Of a stretch of 64,000 nt of DNA, positions 43,746-58,900 are shown piece after piece. Position 1 is the stretch's first letter, and the number at the start of each line of letters is the position of its first letter. Under the pieces are notes generated by a model. It worked only from the letters and a program-made list of their open reading frames with translations. It was not told the DNA's origin and made no database searches. The position numbers and the translations under genes are program-made. Source of the DNA: Haliotis asinina (taxonomy: Eukaryota > Mollusca > Gastropoda > Lepetellida > Haliotidae); NCBI RefSeq assembly GCF_037392515.1, contig NC_090292.1, forward strand, positions 46,799,747-46,863,746. Reading direction: 5' to 3'.

Positions 43746-43959
43746 TCAGAAATGTACAGTTTGTCGTGATACAGCAGGTATACTTCAACTGCGATAAAAA
43801 CACTCTCGCTTCAGACAGAATTGCTTCTCAGTGACTGCGTGAGTGAGAATGATTTTACATAGACTTGCACAAGGTAAACATAAATAGTTTAATGGGAATT
43901 CCTAAAAAAATGATAAGTGTCAGCTTATTTAGACTTGTCTATTAGAAGGATAGAATTGC

Positions 43960-44118
43960 AAGGGCTCAGCATCCATTACAGCCTTGGAGCAGGACTAGGT
44001 TTTTCATCAAGCAGTATCACCAGAAATGGGTATTACACATTGTACCCATTAGGGGAATCAAACCCAGGTCTTCATGTGACCAGTAAATATACTTGAACCA
44101 CTCGGCTACACATACCCC
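43960..44118 (-). mobile_element. SINE family B copy
   Basis: ACCAGAAATGGGTATTACAC, GTACCCATTAGGGGAATC, CCAGGTCTTCATGTGACC, CCACTCGGCTAC in tail-first order. Confidence 0.75.
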
Positions 44119-44341
44119 ACCACCTTCCATGTCAAAGAGGATAACATCTCATTTCCTGGGTTAATACGAGGAATATGGCATAAAAGACAAATACATGACG
44201 TCATTGTATTGGTGTTTATTGTTTATGCTGTGTTGGAATATGTACACTGTGTATACATTACCTGTATACCACATACACACATGGACCTGTATACAAAACA
44301 ATATTGGCACTCGTCTCTTGACTCGGAGTCATTTGGTTCTG

Positions 44342-44500
44342 TTCGTTTGTTATTGCACTCAGCAATATTCCAGCTAGGCAGCAGTGGTTTGTAAATAATT
44401 GAGTCTGGGCCTGACAATCCAGTGACCAATAGCATGATTATCAATCCATGCAATTGGTCAATGATACTGACCACATAATCCTGTTAATCGCCTGTTACAA
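44342..44500 (-). mobile_element. SINE family A copy, partial
   Basis: CACTCAGCAATATTCCAGCT, GTTTGTAAATAATTGAGTCT, GACAATCCAGTGACCAATAG, ATCGCCTGTTACAAC. Confidence 0.8.
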
Positions 44501-44829
44501 CAACCAGACGCAGACTTTTGATGTCATGACTTTTTAGTTGAAAGCCGCTTTGAACATATTTTAGTTATATAATGGCAAGTCTTGAACAAACTTAGGTAAG
44601 AAATTGTTGGTGACACATATTTTACAGACAATAGACATGCTATGAGGTATCGAGTGGAAGAATTCTCATAATACTATACTGTCATCTTTAGGAGAAAATT
44701 TCCATGAACTTGACATGAGCAACACTGAATACAAACAATTGTGGATATCAGGAGGTATTATGGGCAATCATTTCATATCTAAAGGCCGTCGACAAGGCTG
44801 AGCCAAATTCATATTACACATTTAGTGAA

Positions 44830-44975
44830 TGAGGGTAGTTTACGCAACATTTCCACTATTCCAGAAGTAGCAGGGGTGGGGGCACACCAGAAATGGACTT
44901 CACACATTGTACCCATTTGGGTAATTGATGTGACGAGCAAACTCTTTAACCACTCCGCTACCAGTGTTCTTCTTG
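44830..44975 (-). mobile_element. SINE family B copy
   Basis: CCAGAAATGGACTTCACACA, GTACCCATTTGGGTAATTG, AACTCTTTAACCACTCCGCT. Confidence 0.8.
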
Positions 44976-45299
44976 AGATACCATGTATATTTTTGGTTCT
45001 GCTTTTCACTGCCGCCCTCAAGAACCCTGAACAAGAACTTCCTGAAATGGCACCAAGTGTTGATCTCAATGAAACTTGATCTCATTGGTCCAAATTGATG
45101 ATGCATGAGTATAAAAATATATATAGATCTCACATATTTACAAAAAGCGAGATATATAATATACAAAAATATAATGTTTCAATGGTTTCAGACATATTCA
45201 CAATTGTCTCTGGTGAGTATTCTGACTTGTCGAAATTGACAACCTCCCAAATCCTCCCACCTCAGGCCAGGCTGGTATATTTACTTGGTTTACAGATCT

Positions 45300-45418
45300 G
45301 GGCCCTTATTCTTGAAACATTCGTAGCCCTAAGAATTCTTAAATTTGGTTGTAGCCAATGTGTTAATAATTCGGATGAGGAACTCAGTAGGGCTACGAAC
45401 ATTTTGAGAATAACTAGC
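45300..45418. mobile_element. 119-bp foldback MITE
   Basis: GGGCCCTTATTCTTGAAACA, TTCGTAGCCCTA faces TAGGGCTACGAACATTTTGA, GAATAAC. A few mismatches. Confidence 0.7.
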
Positions 45419-45584
45419 CTGCTTGTCAAATGTGGGTTTGTGGCTAAAGGAACATGGCTCTTTCACGACCAAATCACTAACGTCATCAGTATCTTTATGT
45501 ATTGAAAGAGAAATACAGAGAATTTTTGGAAAATGAAAAGTGTTTCAAATGACGAGCTCCTGCACACATTCTTCTCACAACTTT

Positions 45585-45708
45585 TGTGCAATATTCCACC
45601 AACATCATGGAGGAAAGTACCCAAAATGCGTTTCACGCATTTTGACCATGTGGTCTTCGGCATGAAGAGTGAATGCTTTAACCACAAGACTACCCCTCTG
45701 CCCCGATT
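45585..45708 (-). mobile_element. SINE family B copy, decayed
   Basis: CAATATTCCACCAACATCAT, TTTGACCATGTGGTCTTCGG, GAATGCTTTAACCACAAGAC. Confidence 0.6.
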
Positions 45709-45821
45709 TGCATTTGATGATTACTTCATTGGTGGCAAGACATCTGAGGGTTGAAGTCTTATTGCCCTTATACAGATTGTATGGGTAGACCCACATTATA
45801 AATCTGAAGCAAGTACTTGTT

Positions 45822-45955
45822 TACAGCACTTATAGAAATATTCCAGCAATAACATAGCAGGGTACACCAGAAATTAGATTCAGATATTGCACCTTTGTGG
45901 AGAGTTGAACTCGGAGCTTCAGTATGTCGACTGAACACATTAACGACCAACTACT
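45822..45955 (-). mobile_element. SINE family B copy, decayed
   Basis: ATATTCCAGCAATAACATAG, CACCAGAAATTAGATTCAGA, GGAGAGTTGAACTCGGAGC. Confidence 0.65.
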
Positions 45956-46139
45956 GATCAATAAACCAAGTAACTATAAATTTATCACCTGAGGTAAGGA
46001 AGCATCTAATTACACAGGCATGAAACCTTTTGTCGCATTTTTCCATTTCTCTAACAATTCATATGTACAACTGTATAGCACTTCCTGGTTTTGGTAGCAG
46101 ACTACTGCCATTTTTTTTCATGTCCTTCAAATAAAGCAG

Positions 46140-46410
46140 ACAGTCACATTCACAGGCTCTCAATTCAGTGTACCACTGGAGCTGAGAGTAGTTTCACAAT
46201 AACAGAGTCCCACGTCTGCCTTCTTAGAAGGACTGGTGTTCCAGTAGAACAGGGAGCAGTGTCACATTCACTGGGTCTAATTCTGCCTTCAGTTTCTGTG
46301 TTCCATAGCTCAGCATGGTCTGGTATTTACAGAATCCCAATTCTGCTTTCTTTTGGATTGGTGTTCCAGCTTAACAGAGAGTAAATTCAGAATCATGGCC
46401 CAATTCTGCC
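46140..46410. repeat. Degenerate repeats of about 100 bp
   Basis: TCACATTCAC..TCTAATTC, AATTCTGCCTTC / CCCACGTCTGCCTTCTTAGA, TGGTGTTCCAG and AACAGAG blocks recur three times with drift. Confidence 0.4.
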
Positions 46411-47301
46411 TTCTTCATGTTTTACTGAGTCTCCATGTAGAACTTACTTGTCACAGTTATTATGTAAATTGTAAGCTATGGTTAATGAAAACAATGAGCA
46501 ACAGATTGACGCCACATCACTTGTTCCTGTCTTACATACTTTCCTGATCAACATGCAACAAGCAATCACTCTGAAATTCCATGTGCTGAAGTTGAAACAT
46601 ATATCAAACATATTGTTTTAGAAAATAACATTTTTTAAAACAGAAAGGCAAGAAATTGGTCCATGCTTCTTTACAGTTGCTTTGATTCACAATCTCCATG
46701 ACAAATGTATACTGCAGACAGACTATTTCAAAGGGACTGCTCCTGAGGTGTGTTCACAGAAACTTCAATGCAAGTCTGAGTGCAAGTTAGTCAAATGAAA
46801 GTATCAATTCACTGCTTAAGAACAACATTCATATATGACGAGTTAAATCCGGTCACAAGACACCACACTGAAGTCAGATTCATTCTGAGAAGCCAAGACA
46901 TCACCAGCAGCACAAGTAATACAGGAGTTCTATACACGTGTCCCAATGATAATGCGTAATCTGGCAAAGCTCTGTGTTTGCTTAATGTGTAAAACTTATC
47001 CAATATCTGACGGTAGTCCACACTGACTTGCAATTATCCTGCCAAGAGGGTCTGTCAAAAAACAGTACATGTCACCTTCATATACACAATACTCAGGTCA
47101 AGGACACAGTATAACATTTGACAAGTTTCTGAGTTACCTCCAATAAGTCCAGTTTCTGAGTTATCTCCAATAAGTCAATCACAATCCTTGAACAATCTCA
47201 GTCTGAGCAAGGATCTATTTTCCTTGAAGCAACTGATGCAGCACATCATCAAACAGTCACAAAGATGCAGAATGATGCAATAGAATAAGACAATTGATGT
47301 A
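46411..47301. other. Probable 3' UTR and downstream flank of the ENTREP-like gene
   Basis: No gene recognised. Near 47123-47175 a 27-bp segment (GTTTCTGAGTTACCTCCAAT) is duplicated in tandem. Confidence 0.4.
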
Positions 47302-50300
47302 TTATATGACTGTTTCCATGCAGTCTGAGTCACTGCTGTTGCCTTCGGTGGATGCAGTTGTAGCACCATACAGAGGAGCCTCACACCCTGAAACATCCTG
47401 CACTCCTGGGGCAAGGCTGCGTGAAGTAGGCCCTCGTACTGGCTGATCCTGAAATGCATCATATCCCTGCCTCCGGTGGCTGGTCTTGGCAACTCGTCCG
47501 TTCGGTGTCTCATCGATGTTCTGATACTCCATACCATTCCACCTCTGTCCCACACCGTTGATCCCTGGTCCGTTGTACGGGATACTGTCATGGAACACTG
47601 CATTTTCCTCCCAATTGTGATTCGAACAGACATTTTGAGATTCATGAGGTGAGACTTTTGATCGAGGAGGCTGTTGCGGTTTTCTGATTTGTTGGTAGAA
47701 GTCCACATCTTCTGATGTGGAGGTGCTGCTTGTGAGTGAATGCAGCGAGCTGTCCCGTGAGTGAGTGATCACATCTGTGTAGGATGGGGGAGGGGAGTAG
47801 GGAGGGGGGAAAAATGCAGACACGTTTGACACGTGGTTTGACTGCCCCTGCATGTTGAAATCGTTCATATTACCATCATAGGTGCGAGCAGAAACTTGCA
47901 ACCGAGCTGAGGGGTCTGCAGTGCCACTCCATTTTTGAGCAGGTTTGGACTTTTTGCTTCTTGGTACAACATGAAATGCAGACCGCACATCACTCTGACC
48001 AGGGAGAGATGGGCGAGGTTGGCTTCCTGGCCAGTCTGGGCTGTGATTTCGGGCAGGCTTGGCTGGCTGGCGTTTTTTAACTGGCATTGCATAAATGGCA
48101 CTGTCTGTTGATTCAGAATCAACATCCTGATTCCTCCATCCATTTTCCTGAACTGGCATAACTTGAGTTGAGTTAATTTGAGAGCTGGGATTATGCTGGA
48201 TTGGATTATGCGATGGCTGTCTGCGTGATGTCTGTGGAGAATCAGATGCATCAACTGCATTCAGATAACTTTTTGGTCGGGATGGGGTCTGACTTCTGTC
48301 AAACAAGTGTCTGGGAATTGATGGATACAATGCCGGGAGTATATTGGTTATGTCCCTTGGTTCTCCGCCATTACCTTGTACACATACTGCGGGAACAGGC
48401 ACTGAATGACCTTCACCTTGACCTCGATTACGTCTTTGAGCAGATCGTCGGTTTCCAGTATGATTTTCATAGATTTGCTCTGAGGCGCTACTGTCGTCTA
48501 AACAATCAGCCATGTCATCAATTTCCTCATAATAATTGGATCTAATTGGAGTTTTGTTTCCTTTCCTGGAATTTTGCGGGGGTGGAATGGTTTGAGATGA
48601 GTATCCCTGTCTTGGTGTTTTGGGCCGTGAGGCTGGCACGGTGTTGTGTCGTGATAAGTCCCTCTCTGCTGGAACCTTATTTCCATTACGCCCACTTTGA
48701 GCCTGTTCTTGTTTGAGCTGATTAATAAACTCTGTAGGATCAAACATATTTTCATAATTTGGCTGAGAGGGATCAATGTAAGAACTCCTGTTTTTAAAAT
48801 GATATGGCTGGGGTGTGTGAGACCTGATCTGACGAACTTCCTGACTTTGACCCCGATTCTGACGATCATGATTTGGCTGGGGTGTGAGAGCTCGTCGTAA
48901 CTGCTGACTCAGCTGTTGGGCACTTAGGGTTGACTGAGACTGGGCGTTCTCATTCTCCTGAAGATAACGCATCTGTAAGCTGAGGATCACCATCAGTTGA
49001 TGGGTGTCTAAGTTGTGGAGTGTCACAGCTCGGCGACTCCTGCGACGATGTTCCTTCAACTTTCCCTGGGGTTCAGACTTGGTTGGAGCAGACACTGTGA
49101 TTTTAGGAATACTCTTCTCGGGACCATCTGCAGACGTTGGGAATCTGGGCTGACTGAAACTTCGACTTCTCCGGATGATATGCGACTCTGGGATTCTTCC
49201 GTCATCACTGGATGGTAAGATGGGATGAAGCATGTGTTGATTTTCATTGTCACTGTCGGAGGATGGTGGTGTTGCACTGCTGTTGCTGACGGTGAAGATT
49301 TCCTCATACGTGTCATCCTGAAGTTTACAAAAGGTGTATTGTTATTCATTATTTGAAAACAAATTCCTCTCAAAACATGCTACTTTCATTGTAATCTATG
49401 GCAATACATAGAGGATACTAAATGACCTTCCATGTAATACCATTTTTATTAATTGAGTTAAAACTTTGGCATCAAACAACCACTTGTTTGATATCAAAAT
49501 CATTAACTCGTTTAATAATATTGGTATTACATGGAAGCTAGTTTAGGTGTCTTTTCAGTACACCAACATTAACTCACAGAAACTCCCTAAAGTGTGATGT
49601 CACTCAGCTTTCCACAAGTCAAGCAAGGTCAAATACCACTGTGACAGGTATTAGTATTGTGACAACATAACTGGAAACCTATATGATGTCACACGTCTAG
49701 CGGTATTATACTCATGTAATTTTGTCATAAAAATGTTCCACTGCAGCATCTTTCTCGGGCATGTAATAGAGTATTGTATCGAAAAACAAGGCTCATGACA
49801 TAACATTGATTAATAACTCCTGTAAAGCTATGTACACAATAAAACACTTTTCAAGTCATATTCATTGTGAACAGATCTTATTTGATTTTAATAACACACC
49901 CACAACATGTCCACCTACTTGTGCGTAATCTCAGTGTAATATTTCCATGTGTGGACCAGAGTCAATCATATTATGGAGCAATGAACGTACAATTACACAA
50001 TAGTTGTCCATTCACCCATTAAGGACACTCACCTCAAACAGACCCATCCTAATTTTCTCCATGCGTAGAACCAGTAGAGCCAATATGGCCGCCCCCACGG
50101 TGAACAGGAAGCTGATGACGTACACTCCAATCAGCGCGTACAACATGTGCAGCATCACCTTCTGTATGCTATCACAGCTGTCCGTGTCAGTGAATACCAC
50201 ACTTGCAGGATCTACAACAGATACAAGAGCACATTAACAGGAAGCCTTCAGTAACTACAGTGAGCAGTTGAGCTACAACAACTGAGTTGTAGCAATATTC

Positions 50301-52920
50301 CAGCAGTGAATGTGTACAACGTACCATTTCATGAGGGAAAGGAGAAAAGGCATTCATACATTGTACCCATGTGGGAAATTGAACCCACGTCTTTGGCAGG
50401 ACAAGCCAACATCTTAACCACAAGGCTACTTTACCATAGTTGATTTATAGAACACACTGGGGCAACAGATACTCAGTACTCCTTCAAAATTCTCAGTACA
50501 CCTCTATTTGCATTATGAATTGTAAGTACACAAACACCCCTAGAAGATATCTGGAGACCTGCACATTGTCCATTAATATGTTGGATATTTACAGACATCC
50601 CCCATCCCAATACGTACCAGGATATCACTGTATAAAGCGATCTTACACTCTAGCTTCAGCACAGATAACATAACTGTGAGTCCCATGCAGATTATGAAAA
50701 ACACAGATTAATTAAAATAGTGTGTTCTGTCATTTCATTGAGCCAAGCTTCTGAACAAATATGTTCCACGGCGTGGAATCATCCAACAGATGACATCCTT
50801 ACCATGTCACCTTGCTGACGGGGTTAACCTCTTTGGTTAACGTTCGAATCCCAGGAACTCTGAAATTTTGTGGCCGCCACAAATACAAGTTCTGAAAGTT
50901 TTATCATGCTTTTAGCTATATTCCTGCAATATCAGGGCAGGAAACACCAAAAATGGGCCTCACACATTGTACCCATGTCAGGACATCAGGCTTGCGCTGT
51001 GATAAGCAAACAAGAAACAGTATGCAACCTCACTGCTCCATTGATGAAAGAAGTGAAAAGCAGGTAAACATGAAAGGTAATAGTGGTCACCATGTTCTTA
51101 TTTCCCTATCTGCAGTGAAATCAAAATTATTTGTTTGACATGTACTTGTACAGGAAAGACTGCATTACCCTCTGGGGTGTAGGAGATCTCCAGCATGGAG
51201 CGTTTGTAGGGTGACTTGCAGCGACACTCCATCAGGAAGGGGAGGTACGAACAATCGGTCAGTTGCATGATGGGACGGATCACGTGGGTTCCTGTCAGGA
51301 TGGCAGTTATCCCACACAGGAACGCTGTCACAGTACATGTGATCACACACAGGAACACCTGCAACACATACACCATGAATCAACAAGTGGTTTTATTTGT
51401 TGTTTTACACTGCACTCTGCAATATTCCAGCTATATGACTGCAGTCTGTCAATAATCAAGTCTAGATGAAACAATCCAGTGATCAAACGCATGAACATCA
51501 GTCTATGCAAAGTCAACCATTAGCTTCAAATAATGTCACAAATAGCTAGGGCTGTCTATCGATATAGATCAGAAAGACCATAAGTGTTAACTATAAATAT
51601 CGGAATCATTACTTTGATCAAAAATGCCGAAAAAATCAGAAAGAAATGAATAGATTTCACATCATCTGTGAGTGGTGACGTGTTTTTGAATGAATTATTA
51701 ACAAAACAGCATGCTGAACATAATTTTAGAAGAGTATGCAGAGATGCCAACCTTTACGATTTTATCATAGTCACTACGAATTTTAGCCTCAAACTATGCC
51801 AATACGACTGCACTAGAAATTCTAAGAAATTTGAAGAACAGTTGGACACATAGACAAAAACGCATTTTTGTCGATTAAATACATTATTGGACTTCACTTA
51901 CATGCCATTCATGAAATTTGAACTGCAACATATGTCATATTTGGTACTTCACTTTCTTAGTAAAGTACAAATTCTAGTACTACTTTGGTTGAGTCCCATC
52001 TGGGATTCGAACCCGCACCCTCAGAGAAAGTGAAATCCCAAATATGACTTATGTTGCATTTGACCACTTTCTAAATGTAATCATGTTTGAACTGGAATCA
52101 TTGCAAGTTACAAATGTAATTTTAGCAAAATTGTTGATCAGTAACCTGAAGTTGATTTCAGTACCTTTGCCATTTAATTGGCTTATTATGTATTGGCCAA
52201 AAATGACTGATTTAATCACATGACCGTTCCTTCAATTCAGTTATACGAAATCAGTATGTGAACTTAACACTTTGCACTTTACTAATTAGTGCCATATTAT
52301 CTTTCTCAGAATCCATCATGATTTTAAGTAAACTGACTCCTAATTTTATGGTCAAACTACTACTTTTGTTCCTTGAAATTACTGTTCACAACACGTTGAG
52401 GTCAGTGATTGAAATAATTTTTCAACTCGGCCTGCCTACCCATCTTGAAAGTTGCCTGCCCACCTTTAAGTAACCTTTTTAAGTAAAACTCAGCCAGACA
52501 ATCGGGCTGGTGGAGAGAATTTCCAGGCAGTCCGACTCAAAATTTACCAGCCCCAGGCAGTCGGGCAGGCAGTTATTTCCATCACTGGTTGAGGTTGGCA
52601 CCTCTGAGTAAGTGAGTTTAGTTCTATGCTGCTTTTAGCAATATTCCAGCAATATCAATTAATTTATTAATGTCTTGGACCAAGTTAACACAAATTTAGA
52701 AGGCCTGCTTCATGCTAAGTTTTCACCAAAAAAATCCATCAGTGGAGCGGAGTCGGATTGACACAGACTGACCACACATCTTTTTAAGAATATATTTAAC
52801 AAGTAACCATGTATATTGATTACATGGTCACAATCATTACAGTGCAATTGTAACAAGCTCCTTGTGCAATTTGGCCACACAAGAAATCAGCAATACTTAT
52901 ATGTTGTTGCAATAGTAGTA

Positions 52921-52964
<44 letters not shown>

Positions 52965-55900
52965 CTAGACATTTGTATAGCGCCCGATGTCCAGCTGCCA
53001 GTTTAACTGCTCACTGGTGTTTTGTTTTTCTCCCAAGCATTGGATGTCCATCACAACGACACATTGTATTTTCAATCTCAACTTTGTGAGAATCATACAA
53101 CACTTTGCAGCCTACTGGGCACACCGAGTTAATGTGGTACCCATTCACAGATGGGTCGACTGGGACACATAGTGACAGTACTTTGTCTGCATGTTGCTGT
53201 ATCTGCCATCAGGTGTTTTCACATATTTGTTTGGCCACCATCTGGTCATCTACTAATGGATTCGTGGGTTGTTCTAAGTGCTTAGGGTTGTGTACTGCAC
53301 ACTAGGGGTTGTGACAACACTGAAAGAGTCTGCACACAAAGTTGACTCTAAAGTTTCTTACACATGGTCACAGGTGGGCTCGATCCCGGCTCGCTAGATT
53401 ACTATCAAGGCGTCTTAGACAACTCGCCCACTGCGCACAGCAGTGTTAATTATGTATTAACAACTGCATCAGAAAGCCAGATTTATGCATGCCAATTTCT
53501 TTATTGTGTATAACACAATGTTTCCGAGAGTATCATCACCAGGTTCACAATCAGCAAGCATATGCTCCGAAATGTTGTGAGCAGTGTAGAGAGATGAGGA
53601 TTGTAAAATCACATACTTTAACTTAGTGAGTGAGTGAGTGAGTGAGGTTAGTTTTACGCCACACTCAGCAATATTCCAGCTATCTGGCGGTGGTCTGTAA
53701 ATAATTGAGTCTGGACCAGACAATCCAGTGATCAACAGCATAAACATCGATCTGCACAATTGGAAACCGATGGCATGTGTCAACCAAGTCAGTGAGCCTG
53801 ACCACCCGATTCCATTAGTCGCCTCTTCGTCGCCTTTTGTGGCCAGCGTGGACTGTTGAAGGCCATTCTACCCCGGGACCTTCACGGGTCTACTTTAACT
53901 TAGGCTTACAACAGAACCCTTCATACAATGAAGTAAAAACCCTATACAACACCCCTCCCCACTACTCTACTCCTATCATTGCTAGTAACAATGAGCTTGC
54001 TGCTATCTTTGTCACAACAGTTAACAAGGTCCACACTGTGTAAGTGCTAAGTGAGAAGCAATATGTTGACGCTGCAGATACAAACAGCTCCCTTGGCTAA
54101 AACATTTCCCATGAAAAAGACAATGGGTCCAATGTGGAAAGAGTTGTATCCTTTAGGCCTCAAACAATCTGGGGTAATTGAAATAACAACCCCACTCTCA
54201 TTTCCCACACCAGGAGAATTTCTGTCCTTTCCTAACATGGTTCAGCTCTTCTTGTTCACCATCTGGAAATATCCTACAACCCACACTGGCTCCTGATTGT
54301 CTCCCTTATCAGGACTTGAGAAAAGTTTGATTTTTAATACTTTCTTTGGAAATGTTATTTATTTATATATCTTTAACATTTTCAATTTATTTGTTTAGGT
54401 ATTTTTGAGCCACATAAGATTTTATGAGGAAGGCAAAAGTTACTTGGATATGATGCCAGATGTATTTCGAGATTATCAGACAATGATACAAGTGATATAA
54501 TATGTGTTATTATTACTTACAAGTGCAAACATATCATAGTTCATATGTTTTATATGATGCCCAATCACTTTGTCAAGGTGACGTGATGTCATAACAATGC
54601 TATGATGTCACATTTTTTCAGTGACATTGCTTTCTATATGTGGCAATGGCGATAGCCAGCCTGTGTTTGAAAGTAGATTAGGGTTTATTTTCCACAATTT
54701 GACAACTTCAGTAATACAGAGCTCCAAGTTGTGAGTGATTTGGTCGCATTTGCGAGTGAAAAAATAAAAATGCGGCTGAATATTTTAAAACACTTAGCCT
54801 TTGGCGACTGGACTATTCTAGTGATATTTTCTAAATTCCTCTGCCTTTTCAATTTCTCTTACTTTTTTTAACAAAATTTTAGGAACGTGTAAAACAAAAC
54901 AGTTTGACGTACATTGACTTCCGCATGCGAAGCCATGGGAGGTAGTTCAACTAGTTTCGGTTATACAGTGCGTTGCACAGTGACGGGGTTCGGTCTATAT
55001 ATTGAATGCAAACAATGCTGTTTGCCGATCAGTCACTTGTACCATTGAAAATGAAAGATGGCGACTGAGCTGGTTGCAAACACAGCTGCAACTGCGAAAA
55101 AGCGAAGGATCACATCTTACTTTTCATCAAAACAGGATGTCATGAATGAAAGTACTACTGAAAATGAAGAGACTCCACAAGAGGGGAAGAAAATAAAGTT
55201 GAAACCGGAAACTAAACCTGTGTTTAAGGATTCGTGGTTGTCAGAATTTGACTGGTTCAGTTACGACAGTCAGACACAATGTATTGCACGTTTTGTAGGA
55301 AATCTGGTGTGGCACTCGCAGGGATTACTGATTTTGTAAAAGGCAGTCAGAAATTCAAACGTGAAAACATACATGCACACAGTATTTCACATAGGCAAAG
55401 AAAATGCGGAGACCATGTCAGTAAAAAGAGCACATCTCTCAGTCAGTCAAGAATTGCACAACAATTCCACACACAAGAAAGTAAGTCAGATTAAAAAAAA
55501 ACATTGATGAACTTAAAATAAAATCCAATACTGCTTACTGTATTGGTAAAGAAGAAATGGCATTTACCAAGTTCAAGCCTTTATTGATGTTACAGAAAAA
55601 GAATGATTAAGTACAATGATTGACATACTCATTAATCACTAGCAAAGTTTGGATAGTGAAAAATAATTGTGGCTTGTAAAATTCAAAATTCACTTATTGA
55701 AAACCAAGTAAGTCAAAAATTGAACTTGGAGCCCTGTAATAAACAGAATATTATATTATATTATATTATTTTCTGGATTTTTACTCTGGTAATATCTTGG
55801 TTGTGGAAGCCAAAAGTGCATTCACACATTGTCTTCCATGAGATGATCATCACTATGATGATATGAGTGAGTTTAATTTTACTTCGCTTTCAGCAATATT

Positions 55901-58900
55901 CCAGCAATATCTCAATTGTGCACACTGTACCCATGTGGGGAATTAAATCTGGGTGTGAGTGAACACTTTTAGCCATTGGACTACTACACCACTCCACACA
56001 CCATATGCACCCCACTCCATGTGACGACATGAAACATGAATATCGACATGTTCTCCTTGTAAATGTTTCCATTAGACATAAGTCTTATTGCATGTCAATT
56101 AATTCCGTCAAAATCTGTTAAACCTGCATCAGTTATTGAACATGTTACATTTTGGATTACACTTTCTTAAAAAAGTAGATTCTGGTACGTTTTTCGGTTG
56201 AGTTCCATCCGGGATTCAACCCTAAACCCTCAGAGTGAGAGACCCTATAGCCAGTTCACAAAGTCAGCTGCCTAACCTGCCACCGCTACTTTTAAAAGAA
56301 AGTGAAATCCCATTCATAACATATATTACATTTGACCTCTTTCTAAACAGCATTGTGTATTCATACCTATGTCAGCTTGATTTTTATTTACATACAGAAG
56401 CCAAGAAATCTATAATGATCACAAGCCACCAGAGTCTGATTGTCATATTTGGCTTGAAAAACTAACAAATCTGAATTGCACCTCTTCACCGAACAGCCTC
56501 ATACTTCCCTCCACAGGCATTTCTGTAACATACTCCCAGAGTCTGAAAAACACTTGGTGCCTATACACCTTGAATCTTATCTAGATTAATTTGCTGTGAG
56601 TCATTACAAAGTCATCCAGGGGAAAGAGAGTCAACCTGACTTTTCTAGAACCTCTCCATCACCTGGTACCTCCTCCTTCACACAGCTGCTGTTCTGGACT
56701 GCAGCTAGTTTGTCCCACAATCCCTAAACCACATTTTACCTGCTGTCTTTTCAGCTCAAGTCCCCAATGAAATAAGTTCAGACTTCCTCAGGGCGTCATT
56801 CGCATGCCTTACTGTGGCTTATTTTCAAGTTAAATGGAATTATTTGTATTTTTCAAAATTATACATCGTCAGAGAATTAGTGTTGCTGTAGTGTAAGCAC
56901 TGGTAAATTGCAGCACCAATCGGGTTGCAAAAAAGAGACAAAAATGGCAAGTCTTCCCTACATCCAAGCAAAGAGAACAAAGGTTTGTAAAGTACTACAC
57001 ATCAAATTGTTCTTTGCCTCCATTACCCCTGCCAGCATCCAGTTCAACTGTTTTCGTTCTCAAATTATTCTTCTTAAATACTGTTTTGTATCTGTAGTCT
57101 AATGATTTTATGAGCATGTGACATGAAAACAAAGTATATTTCTGATCCTTACACATTTTTTTCTTCACATTCTGACATAAACCTATTACTGTCCTAAATC
57201 GTACTGCTACACACAGCTGGTGTTGCTTTGCTCCTTTCATGGAGAACATTGGCGAAGAGAAATGGTTAAATTAAGATTTTCACATAGTCTCGCCAACAGT
57301 AACTACCAAGAACTTGAAAGTATCATCTCGCATCTTTAAATAATATGGTGTTAAAGTTAGAATTCTAAAAAAATGGCACACTGACAGGACTTGCTAACGC
57401 TTCCTTGGTGTTTAGAAGATTCATCACACCAGGGAGATTCTAACAGATAAAATCTGCTGGGAGTTTATGTCAGATACTTAAGACAAACAGGATGTTTATT
57501 TTGAACATCTGTCCATGGTTCATGAATAAAAAAGACTCTTAAAGTCTGGGAAATCGCGTGCATGTTTTAAGTGGGTTTTTTTGTTGGGTGTGGAACTTGA
57601 AAAATGAATTATCTCTTACTGACTATACAAAAGATTTTGCTTGAATTTAAAAAAACCTTTGTCAATATTCCAGCTACTTGACAGTGGTCTGCAAATAATT
57701 GGACTAGTGAGTGAGTGAGTGAGTGAGTGAGTGAGTGAGTGAGTGAGTGAGTGAGTGAGTGAGTGAGTGAGTGAGTGAGTGTTTGGTTTTATGCCGCTCT
57801 CAGCAATATTCCAGTTATATGGCGATGATCTGTGAATAACTGAGTCTGGACCAATGATCAAAAGCATGAGCACTGATCTGCGCAATTGGAAACCAATGAC
57901 ATGTGTCAAACAAGTCAGCGAGTCTGACCACCTGATCCCGTTAATTGCTTCTTACGACAAACAGTCGCCTTTTATGGCAAGCATGGGTTGCTGAAGGCCT
58001 ACTTTACCCTCAACCTTCACAGGTCAAAGCCAGTGATCAAAGGCATGAGCATTGTATACATAAGTGAGAATGGACAATGTGTCGACCAAGCAAGTCTGAC
58101 CACCTGATCCTCTTAGTTGCTTCTTATGACAAGCATGGGTTACTGAAGACCTTTAAGAGAACAGGATTAACGTTATTGGCAAGCGTAGGCAGTAGCTATC
58201 ACCATTGTTTTCAAAGTTGAAGGGAGGTGTGCAATAATCTTATATTCAGCTCTTCCAGACAACATGACCCAGCACTGTACAGCCAGATAGGCTGAGTTTA
58301 ATCCCCACTGAAAAGTCCTCCTAGCAATGGTGGAAAGTCCACATTGGACCTCAACAGCTTTATCTGACATTTAATCAAATCAAGCTCATGGTCTTGTTTA
58401 CAAGCCCACTATTTGCCAGCCATGTTTTCTCTCGCATCAGAATCACCCAGTAAGAAAACATCCTCAAGTTAGTCCAACAAACATAGCTGTTTCCTTAGTC
58501 CACAAACAAAACAACCAACTAGATTTAAATCAGAAATCAGAGCCAATAAGAATGCAATTTCTTCATTTGCCCTAAACACAACACATCATCTCCGCAAGGT
58601 GTTCATCTGTGGACACATCACAACAAAGCGTCATCATTGCTTCAATAGACCGATCATTCAACAGGCGAGAAACACCCTTGGGCGCAACCCTAATTATCTT
58701 CCTTCATTCATTTCAAGTAGAGAAAAGTCTGAACCAGCTCAAACCACATCTTAAATTCCAGTCCTAACAGTGATAATTATCATTCAATTTGTAAAACGTC
58801 CCATTCAGCCCAGTTCAACTGCGGTATTGTTTGGCACAGATTGGTTCAATCCTGCTCAAAGTTTCTTTGCAAGATGCCTCCAGCCTTTCAAAGCAGCCGT

